DNA of 5,644 nt from an uncultured Rickettsiales bacterium. GTDB lineage: Bacteria > Pseudomonadota > Alphaproteobacteria > Rickettsiales > UBA1997. The DNA lies in NCBI GenBank assembly GCA_937927795.1, contig CALBSF010000321.1, positions 1 through 5,644 on the forward strand, read 5' to 3'. The notes under the pieces are model-generated. The model did not search any database. It was not told the DNA's origin and saw nothing but the letters and a program-made list of their open reading frames with translations. A program made the position numbers and the translations under genes. This document shows positions 1 through 5,601 of the stretch, piece by piece. Numbering within the stretch: position 1 is the stretch's first letter; each line of letters begins with the position of its first letter.

Positions 1-741
1 GACCTATATCGCATAGAATTATTCAAGGATGGTTTAGATTTAATTTTAACCAAAGTAAAAGCAGGAGAACTAAAATTTGAAGTAAAAATCATCAAAGGCT
101 GGGACACCAACATAGGTTGTTTTCTAACCGAAAAACAAAGTTTTTTCGACCAAATTTCAGGAAAATTTTTTCATAAGCGAGCACTAAAAATAATTCTACG
201 CCAAATGACCTGCAACGTCATGGCTCACGAAATGGCTCACGCACTAGAATATGAAAGCAAAATCAATCTTGGCGAAGAATTCAGAAAAGCCATCGGCTTT
301 GACATGAAAGATCGCAATCCTCAGCTAATAACCCTAAAAGCAGAAATCAAAAGACTAATGGTCGACGCCCTAAAAGCCTACAAACCCGAACAATTCATAT
401 CAGAACTCTTCGCCAGATATTTCGAATTACTCAGCATTTCAAGAGACGTAAAATCATCAGGAGACTTCACCACAAGCGATGTGATGAATTTTTTCGAAAA
501 CACCACCAACTTCATAAAAAACAAATTCAACCCCCAAATAAAATCCAAAATCGATTCTGAAATAGCGGTTTTAACTAATCAAATTAGCAAGGAAGTTAAA
601 TTAAAAGAACCGAAGGAAAGTTTTCAAGAAAAGGTAGATCCTTTCCAAAAAAGAGCTGGCGGCTGGTCGGGGAATGTGAAGTCAAATGCGAATTGGCAAG
701 TTGGCTGGAAGAAGTTTGAGGAAATTGAGGGGGATAAGTGA
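1..741 (+). CDS. Putative zincin-like metallopeptidase, 5' end cut by window edge
   Basis: The frame is open from the first base, so the start lies outside the window; 246 codons are visible and end in TGA. An ATG at 205 is internal, because coding-like sequence continues upstream of it. Visible residues 76-80 read HEMAH inside the string MAHEMAHALEYE, the HExxH zinc-binding and catalytic motif of zincin metallopeptidases. Glu135 in SELFARYFE is a plausible third zinc ligand on a later helix, which is an inference. No membrane segment is visible. Residues 185-246 form a polar, charged tail ending in a Gly/Trp-rich stretch (AGGWSGN, NWQVGW). Codon use changes sharply near codon 185: Leu is CTA in 10 of 18 codons before and TTA in both after; Lys is AAG in about 2 of 22 before and 7 of 10 after. 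I do not recognise the family. Zincin domains occur in secreted effectors and mobile-element proteins as well as housekeeping proteases, so its role is open. Confidence 0.7.
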   Translation, partial: DLYRIELFKDGLDLILTKVKAGELKFEVKIIKGWDTNIGCFLTEKQSFFDQISGKFFHKRALKIILRQMTCNVMAHEMAHALEYESKINLGEEFRKAIGFDMKDRNPQLITLKAEIKRLMVDALKAYKPEQFISELFARYFELLSISRDVKSSGDFTTSDVMNFFENTTNFIKNKFNPQIKSKIDSEIAVLTNQISKEVKLKEPKESFQEKVDPFQKRAGGWSGNVKSNANWQVGWKKFEEIEGDK

Positions 742-766
742 GGGGTTGTTTTACACATCCCACAAA

Positions 767-781
767 CTACCTACGCGGCAG
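767..781 (-). repeat. Short hairpin motif resembling the core of a type I-F CRISPR repeat (single copy)
   Basis: On the minus strand this reads CTGCCGCGTAGGTAG, which can fold into a 5-bp stem (one G-U pair) with a 5-nt loop. From memory, type I-F repeats carry a core like CTGCCGTGTAGGCAG; this site differs by two transitions. The flanks match poorly and there is no second copy at one repeat-spacer distance on either side, so this is not an array. It lies in the gap between two convergent genes. It could be a relic, a solo repeat, or chance. Confidence 0.25.
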
Positions 782-784
782 CAC

Positions 785-793
785 ATTATACCA
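785..793 (-). promoter_or_regulatory. Extended -10 promoter-like sequence, antisense to the metallopeptidase-like gene
   Basis: The minus strand reads TGGTATAAT, a perfect extended -10 (TGn followed by TATAAT). No good -35 lies 16-18 bp upstream, which extended -10 promoters can tolerate. Transcription would start near 778, inside the hairpin motif at 767-781, and run leftward antisense to the upstream gene. In AT-rich DNA such matches arise by chance, so confidence is low. Confidence 0.22.
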
Positions 794-821
794 AACTAAC
801 TCAAAAATAAGGATTTTAAAT

Positions 822-3191
822 TTACCCCGAATTCCTAATCTTCAACCCGTCATCCAAAAAATAAAAAAACCAGCCGCCTTTTTGATAGAAATCTAAATTA
901 TTAATTTTTATTTTATCATCTTCAACGCAAGCTGGAAGCTCGTATTTTCTGGTTAAATTAACTATTACATCAAAATTATTTTGGCAAATTTCTGACAGCT
1001 CATTTCTTTTTATTAATATCAAAAAATTTTTATTTTTTTTGATTAGGCATTTTTTTTCATCACATAAAATTCCTTTTGTTTTGAGCTCTTCATCGGAAAA
1101 ATCATCGAAGGTTTTATATTCTTTTACGGTGAAAAATTTTAGCCAAGCGTCTCTCAGCTTTGCGTTTGCAATTTCCTTGGAAATAATTAATCCATCTTTT
1201 TCATCATATATTGCAAAAAGCTTTTGGTCGCGGCTGAAGGCTAGGTTTGGTTTGTGATTGAAGGAAATGGTAAAAAATGAAAATATGAATAATAAAATTC
1301 CAAATATTCTTAATTTATCTTTGCTTAAACAAATTAAAAATATTCCAATTAGAGCGATTATTAAGCCAGCATTAGAAAGCTTCGGCGAGATAAAATAAGA
1401 GTAATCTAAATTTGCAACGAAATGAGCGATTTTTGCGATCATTGTAAGCCCAGGCTTCATCAACAATAAAACATATTTTTCCAAAAAAATTGGCATCAAA
1501 AAAAGTGCTAAAAAACCAAGTGGCATCACAAAAAAACTTGCTAAAGGAATTGCTAAGATATTGGCGATGAATCCAAGAATTGAGATATTTTGAAAGGAAT
1601 GCATCAATAGCGGAATCATTGCAATTTGAATGGCAATTGAAGTTAAAATAATTCCTAAAAAATAATAAAAAAACTTAATAATAAAATTTTTACTATCGGT
1701 GGTAACAAATTTAGAAAAATTATCGTAAAATGCGCCAAGCACAATAATAGCAAGGAATGAGAGCTGAAAGCCAATATTAAAAATATTGTAAGGATTAGCT
1801 AAAATCATTAAAAATAATGCCGACATTACTACTCTTTTGGCATTTATTTTTTGACTTAGAAAAATTGAAATTAGAAAAAATAAAACCATCAAAAAAGATC
1901 GCTGTGCGGGTAGCGGGGAATTGGCGATTTTTAGATAAAAATAAGTGGCAAAAATTGCAGCAATTGCGGCAATTTTTTTAAGGTCGAAATTAAGTGCTAA
2001 ATTTTCGCTTCGCGATAATAAAAATCTGGTTATAAATAGAAAAATTGTTGCCATTAAAGATAGGTGAAATCCAGAAATTGACAATAAATGTGCTAGTCCA
2101 GAATTTCTAATATCAATCATTAGATTTTTTGAAATATAATTTTGATCACCAACGAGCAAAGCTATGGCAATAGCGGCTTCATCGTTGCTTAAAACTTTTA
2201 AAATTCTTTCTTTTGCGCTGCTGCTAAGCGATATAAAATATTGATCTAAACTAGATATTTGAGCTTTTCTTAAGATTTTTACTTTTCCCATGCCATATCC
2301 ATAAGCGCCAATTTTCTGGGCTTTGGCGTTAATACCAAAATCAAAATCATCGGGAAACTGCCTTTTATCAGGCATTTCTAAAGAAACTCGAATTGCAATT
2401 AAATCATTAACATTTAAATCATGATAATATTTGGGCAGGCTAATGAAAATTTTCTGCGGCGGATTAACAAACTGCTTGCGACCATTATTTTCAACCCATT
2501 TGACTTGTTGGTAATGTTTTGAAAAATCCATAAATTTGCGATCTACATCTTGATAACCATCAATATTTACAAAACTATTATGAACTTTTTTAGCTGAATA
2601 TTTTTTTACTTTTTGTGATTTTATTTTTTTTGGCTTTTGACATAAAGAATCTCTTGAGTCTTGCAAATCAAATAACAAAGCCATTACCTCATGACAGTTT
2701 TTTTTTAAATGACTTGGTTTTTTTTCAGATTTTCTTTTTTTTGTAATTTTAATTTTTTTTACTTCAGGTTTTTTAGTAAAATCAGTTTGATATAAATTTA
2801 GATTTGTAAGAAGTAGAGAGGCGCCTGTTAGCTTAGTTCTTGGGTTATAAAACTCTTTTATTGATTCAACTTTTGCAACCGCGTCAACATAAACTTTACC
2901 GGTAATTTTAGTTTGGTTTAAGAAAATATTTTGATAAAAATTTGTATAAAAACAGCCAAATAAAAATATTGCAACTGATAGAAAAGCAAGAGATCTGAAA
3001 GAGAAACGAGTAAGGTAGGAAAATAAAACTGAAGCGAAAAATAATGTTAAGAAGAATAAATAATTTTCAGAAAAACGTTCTTCAAAACTGATATAAAAAG
3101 CCGCGCCAAAACCTAGTAAAATAGGCACAAAAAGCCATAATCGATCTTTTTGCTTTTCAATTATTTCTGATAAAATGGTGGTTAAATTCAT
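822..3191 (-). CDS. comEC: ComEC/Rec2-family DNA uptake channel protein
   Basis: This is a 789-residue polytopic inner-membrane protein of the ComEC/Rec2 family, which moves single-stranded DNA into the cytoplasm during natural transformation. Residues 18-90 hold about three membrane segments. Residues 95-305 are the soluble N-terminal (DUF4131/OB-like) domain, ending in the family-typical PDDFDFG and GAYGYGMG. Residues 335-620 are the Competence domain, with LLVGDQ (346-351), HLLSISGFHLSLM (368-380), PAQRSF (428-433), GFQLSF (474-479) and ANILAIPL (543-550). Residues 650-789 match the short C-terminal domain of alphaproteobacterial ComEC, with Cys710, Cys715, Cys736 and Cys755; there is no HxHxDH metallo-beta-lactamase motif. 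Residues 140-202 are an unusual insert with 21 lysines. The ATG is the only start after an in-frame upstream stop. No clear Shine-Dalgarno or promoter is seen. The frame is intact, so the protein is probably functional; some lineages keep comEC without known transformation. Confidence 0.93.
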   Translation of the reverse strand: MNLTTILSEIIEKQKDRLWLFVPILLGFGAAFYISFEERFSENYLFFLTLFFASVLFSYLTRFSFRSLAFLSVAIFLFGCFYTNFYQNIFLNQTKITGKVYVDAVAKVESIKEFYNPRTKLTGASLLLTNLNLYQTDFTKKPEVKKIKITKKRKSEKKPSHLKKNCHEVMALLFDLQDSRDSLCQKPKKIKSQKVKKYSAKKVHNSFVNIDGYQDVDRKFMDFSKHYQQVKWVENNGRKQFVNPPQKIFISLPKYYHDLNVNDLIAIRVSLEMPDKRQFPDDFDFGINAKAQKIGAYGYGMGKVKILRKAQISSLDQYFISLSSSAKERILKVLSNDEAAIAIALLVGDQNYISKNLMIDIRNSGLAHLLSISGFHLSLMATIFLFITRFLLSRSENLALNFDLKKIAAIAAIFATYFYLKIANSPLPAQRSFLMVLFFLISIFLSQKINAKRVVMSALFLMILANPYNIFNIGFQLSFLAIIVLGAFYDNFSKFVTTDSKNFIIKFFYYFLGIILTSIAIQIAMIPLLMHSFQNISILGFIANILAIPLASFFVMPLGFLALFLMPIFLEKYVLLLMKPGLTMIAKIAHFVANLDYSYFISPKLSNAGLIIALIGIFLICLSKDKLRIFGILLFIFSFFTISFNHKPNLAFSRDQKLFAIYDEKDGLIISKEIANAKLRDAWLKFFTVKEYKTFDDFSDEELKTKGILCDEKKCLIKKNKNFLILIKRNELSEICQNNFDVIVNLTRKYELPACVEDDKIKINNLDFYQKGGWFFYFLDDGLKIRNSG

Positions 3192-3273
3192 TTGGTGGTT
3201 GCGGTAATTTCTTCGTCAGTAATTTAAGTTATTTAAAATGCCGATTTGTTCTAAAGGTTAAATTCAACAGTTC

Positions 3274-3364
3274 CGTCGTCCTTGATGCACAGCACCCGAG
3301 GATCTTTAAAAGTTTGGCAGATAAAACTCGCGAGATCCTCGGGTGCCTCGCATCAAGGATGACG
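3274..3364. repeat. Intergenic inverted repeat (palindromic element), 32-bp arms
   Basis: The arm at 3274-3305 pairs with the arm at 3333-3364 at 28 of 32 positions, around a 27-bp loop. The mismatches are one position at arm base 5, which would be a G-U pair in one RNA strand, and three adjacent bases at 16-18. The arms contain CTTGATGC and GCACCCGAGGATCT and are much richer in GC than the surrounding DNA. Long palindromes with similar words (CCCGAGGATC) are, from memory, scattered between genes in Rickettsiales and related genomes. No T-run follows either arm directly, so it is more likely a dispersed repeat than a simple terminator, though an RNA copy would fold strongly. It lies between dnaQ and comEC. 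Confidence 0.85.
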
Positions 3365-3441
3365 TTGCTTTTGAAGGCTTTTTTTAAAGACGTTCTTTTG
3401 GATGCTTTTTCAAAGACGCTTCCTTTTAGTATTTTTTTAAA
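3361..3441 (+). repeat. Three degenerate tandem units of about 27 bp
   Basis: The units span 3361-3388, 3389-3414 and 3415-3441 (28, 26 and 27 bp). Each begins GACGTT or GACGCT, continues to a CTTTT block, then a run of five to seven T, and ends in AAA. The first four bases overlap the end of the palindrome's right arm. Similarity is partly low complexity, but the three evenly spaced GACG words against AT-rich DNA support real duplication followed by decay. No coding potential is seen. Confidence 0.45.
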
Positions 3442-3467
3442 TTATTATTTTTAAGAATTTTTCAACT

Positions 3468-3494
3468 ATAAGTGCGATAAAAATAAGCGCGATA
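3468..3494 (+). repeat. 12-bp direct repeat just downstream of the dnaQ stop
   Basis: ATAAGTGCGATA at 3468-3479 is repeated as ATAAGCGCGATA at 3483-3494, with 11 of 12 bases identical and the starts 15 bp apart. It begins 12 bp past the dnaQ stop codon in the direction of transcription. It could be a slippage duplication or a binding site; nothing in the sequence decides. I see no stem-loop terminator for dnaQ here. Confidence 0.4.
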
Positions 3495-3506
3495 TAAAAA
3501 TCCCAA

Positions 3507-4202
3507 TCAAAACTCCCACAAAGAATTTTTAATATTTTTTTCAATAAATTCTTTGTGTTTAATTAAATCATCATTAGAGACTGTAAATTCGCGCTTGGCA
3601 ACTTGTCTTCTAACCGGATTAAATTCAACATCCTCAATAATTGTAACCACCTTCTCTTCTTTTTTTTCAGCATCAAAATTAAAACCACCTTGAGCACCGC
3701 CCGTTAATTCTATATAAACATCAGCCAAAAGTTCGGTATCTAAAAGCGCTCCATGCTTGGTTCTTTTTGATAAATCAATATTAAATCTTCTACATAGCGC
3801 ATCTAAAGAATTTGGCGAACCGGGATATTTCTTTCTTGCCATTGTAAGCGAGTCAATAACATTATCCATGTTAAGACCATTTAAACCTAAAATTCTTAAT
3901 TCATGATTAATAAATTTAGTATCGAAAGCGGCGTTATGAATCACTATTTTTGTATCTTTCACAAATTCTAAAAATTTGTGAACCATGTGATCAAAAATTG
4001 GTTTATCTTTTAGGAAGTCGGTGGCAATTCCGTGAATTCTAAATGCCTCATCTGGAACATCTCTTCTTGGATTAACATAGCTATGAAAAACATTGCCAGT
4101 CTTAACTCTATTAACTAATTCAACACAAGCAATTTCAATAATTTTATGACCATCTTTTGGATCTAGCCCTGTAGTTTCAATATCTAAGCAAATTTCACGC
4201 AT
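3507..4202 (-). CDS. dnaQ: DNA polymerase III epsilon subunit (3'-5' proofreading exonuclease)
   Basis: This 231-residue protein is the DnaQ subunit that removes misincorporated nucleotides in the polymerase III core. All DEDDh exonuclease motifs are present: Exo I LDIETTG with Asp7 and Glu9, Exo II HNAAFDTKFINHE with Asp94, and Exo III HGALLDTELLADVY with His150 and Asp155. QGGFNF at 171-176 sits just after the exonuclease domain, where DnaQ proteins carry their beta-clamp-binding motif, and fits it loosely. The charged tail (180-231), ending in LWEF, corresponds to the segment that contacts the alpha subunit. Length is slightly under the 243 residues of E. coli DnaQ. The start is the ATG 13 bp after the lpxA stop, so it is probably cotranscribed with lpxA and fabZ. 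No Shine-Dalgarno is evident. Finding dnaQ behind lpxA is unusual; in many alphaproteobacteria it sits near coaE and secB. Confidence 0.95.
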   Translation of the reverse strand: MREICLDIETTGLDPKDGHKIIEIACVELVNRVKTGNVFHSYVNPRRDVPDEAFRIHGIATDFLKDKPIFDHMVHKFLEFVKDTKIVIHNAAFDTKFINHELRILGLNGLNMDNVIDSLTMARKKYPGSPNSLDALCRRFNIDLSKRTKHGALLDTELLADVYIELTGGAQGGFNFDAEKKEEKVVTIIEDVEFNPVRRQVAKREFTVSNDDLIKHKEFIEKNIKNSLWEF

Positions 4203-4215
4203 ATCGCTTTTTAAT

Positions 4216-5013
4216 TTAGGCAGCTTCTTTAATTTGACAAAAAGCTCTTGAACCTTTCAAACGCACGAATTCCAAAACTTCTTTTACCACCGTGCTATCA
4301 AATTTTTGCGCAGAAATTTCAACTCTTTGCTCAAAAGAATTTAAATCTTTTTGAGATATTTCTTTAAAAAAATGTCTTAAATCATTGATATCTTCACGAT
4401 CTAACTTACTTCTTTTCATTCCAACTAAATTTAAACCCGCCAAAGAAGCGCGCTCGCCCATCACCAGCCCATAAGGAATAACATCATGCTCAACGCCAGA
4501 CATTCCACCAATCATCACTCCTTTGCCGATTCTAACAAATTGATGAACCGCAGAAAGGCCGCCAATTATCACATTATCATCAACTGTTACATGGCCTGCC
4601 AAAGTTGCATTATTAGCCAGCACCACATGATTTCCAATTGAGCAATCATGGGCAACGTGAGATCCAACCATAAACAAACAATCATTGCCAATTCTGGTTA
4701 TCATTCCCCCGTCCTGCGTTCCCAAATGAATAGTAACATGTTCGCGAATAATATTATTATCACCAATGACAACCTTGGATCTCTCGCCTTTAAATTTTAA
4801 ATCTTGAGGCTCTAAGCCTATTGTAGCAAAAGGAAAAATGGTATTGTTTTTGCCAATAACGGCATCGCCATCAATCACCACATGAGATTTAATAATAGTT
4901 CCATCTCCAATTGTAACATTATCGCCAATTATTGAAAATGCTCCAATCTCAACGCCTAAGCCAATCTTGGCTAAATCAGAAACTATTGCCGTTGCATGAA
5001 TTTTTTGCATCAT
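4216..5013 (-). CDS. lpxA: UDP-N-acetylglucosamine 3-O-acyltransferase LpxA
   Basis: LpxA catalyses the first step of lipid A synthesis in the cytoplasm: transfer of a 3-hydroxyacyl chain from ACP to the 3-OH of UDP-GlcNAc. At 265 residues it matches the family (262 in E. coli). Residues 5-185 are hexapeptide repeats forming a left-handed beta-helix; residues 190-265 are the C-terminal helical domain. By alignment to E. coli by eye, catalytic His125 is His122 (in HVAHDC), and Asp74, His122, His144, His160 and Arg204 correspond to Asp71, His119, His141, His157 and Arg201. The acyl-length ruler Gly173 is Gly170 here, which in E. coli goes with 14-carbon chains. Two consecutive ATG codons are possible starts (5013 or 5010); the first leaves 10 bp after fabZ. 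It is probably cotranscribed with fabZ and dnaQ. No Shine-Dalgarno is visible. Confidence 0.97.
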   Translation of the reverse strand: MMQKIHATAIVSDLAKIGLGVEIGAFSIIGDNVTIGDGTIIKSHVVIDGDAVIGKNNTIFPFATIGLEPQDLKFKGERSKVVIGDNNIIREHVTIHLGTQDGGMITRIGNDCLFMVGSHVAHDCSIGNHVVLANNATLAGHVTVDDNVIIGGLSAVHQFVRIGKGVMIGGMSGVEHDVIPYGLVMGERASLAGLNLVGMKRSKLDREDINDLRHFFKEISQKDLNSFEQRVEISAQKFDSTVVKEVLEFVRLKGSRAFCQIKEAA

Positions 5014-5023
5014 TTACTAAAAT

Positions 5024-5485
5024 TTATTTCTTTTTATCTTTATCAAAAATCATTGCCGAAAACTGTGCTTCGGAAACTTTTTGCCCTTCAACTATAGCCA
5101 CGCCAGACATTTTCCACACATTAGAACGATTTTGAATAACCTCTATGTGAAGTTCTAAAACGTCGCCAGGAACCACTGGTTTTCTAAATTTTGCTGAGTC
5201 TATCGACATAAAATAAACCAATTTATTTTCTGCATCAAATCCTGGGGCGCAAGTTACCATTAAAGCTGCGGCCTGTGCCATCGCTTCAATAATTAAAACT
5301 CCCGGCATAACTGGATGCCCTGGAAAATGACCTAAAAAATGTGGCTCATTAAAAGTAACATTTTTAATCGCAACAATCTTTTTATTTTCCTCAAAATCAA
5401 CCACTTTATCAACCAATAAAAGCGGATATCTATGAGGAAGAGATTTTAAAATTTTTTCAATATTTAGAAAATTTTTTACTGTCAT
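5024..5485 (-). CDS. fabZ: 3-hydroxyacyl-ACP dehydratase FabZ
   Basis: FabZ dehydrates (3R)-hydroxyacyl-ACP to trans-2-enoyl-ACP in type II fatty acid synthesis in the cytoplasm. The 153-residue protein is of normal size and is a single hot-dog domain. It opens with LPHRYPLLLVDKV (16-28), a FabZ hallmark, followed by GHFPGHPVMPGVLIIEAMAQ (52-71), which holds catalytic His53 and Glu67 with the family's 14-residue spacing. DSAKFRKPVVPGD (96-108) is also typical. An in-frame stop three codons upstream makes the ATG at 5485 the only reasonable start. It is followed after 10 bp by lpxA, the usual pairing, in which both enzymes draw on the 3-hydroxyacyl-ACP pool. The usual upstream partner lpxD does not directly adjoin it. 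A candidate promoter lies just upstream at 5505-5520. No Shine-Dalgarno is visible. Confidence 0.97.
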   Translation of the reverse strand: MTVKNFLNIEKILKSLPHRYPLLLVDKVVDFEENKKIVAIKNVTFNEPHFLGHFPGHPVMPGVLIIEAMAQAAALMVTCAPGFDAENKLVYFMSIDSAKFRKPVVPGDVLELHIEVIQNRSNVWKMSGVAIVEGQKVSEAQFSAMIFDKDKKK

Positions 5486-5504
5486 ATGAATTTAAGAGGA
5501 AATG

Positions 5505-5520
5505 AATAATTATAATTATT
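5505..5520 (-). promoter_or_regulatory. AT-only 16-bp perfect palindrome with consensus -10, upstream of fabZ
   Basis: The sequence AATAATTATAATTATT is a perfect palindrome and therefore carries TATAAT on both strands. The minus-strand copy at 5509-5514 would start transcription near 5502 and give a leader of about 16 nt before fabZ. The -35 is poor: TTGCTT at 19 bp is the best seen. It could be a promoter, an operator, or simple AT-rich sequence. Confidence 0.35.
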
Positions 5521-5601
5521 GTGGTTAAAAATAAAGCAACAGCGGGGAAAAAACAAGAGTTTTGATTGGGGTTAATGGATGATTTTTTTTGCGATCAGTT
5601 G

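Noticed and set aside
205..741. Complete 178-codon gene starting at the ATG at 205
   Set aside because: The frame remains open to position 1 with the same CTA-rich codon use, so the gene is best read as a 5'-truncated longer one.
742..821. Bidirectional terminator between the convergent genes
   Set aside because: No stable stem followed by a T-run is visible on either strand; the only hairpin is the short motif at 767-781.
1039..1257. Plus-strand open frame of 72 codons
   Set aside because: It lies wholly inside comEC on the opposite strand, whose C-terminal domain is recognisable there. The peptide is low-complexity Ser/Phe-rich, as expected of an antisense shadow.
2637..2697. Middle of the ComEC insert as a Rickettsia-type palindromic element inserted in frame
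   Set aside because: I looked for complementary arms around this stretch and found none, so there is no sequence support for a palindromic element.
4932..5135. Plus-strand open frame of 67 codons
   Set aside because: It is antisense to the well-conserved ends of lpxA and fabZ and shows no known motif.
5501..5528. Tiny plus-strand frame (ATG at 5502) behind a good AAGAGGA
   Set aside because: It gives only about eight codons over the AT palindrome; the purine run is probably chance.
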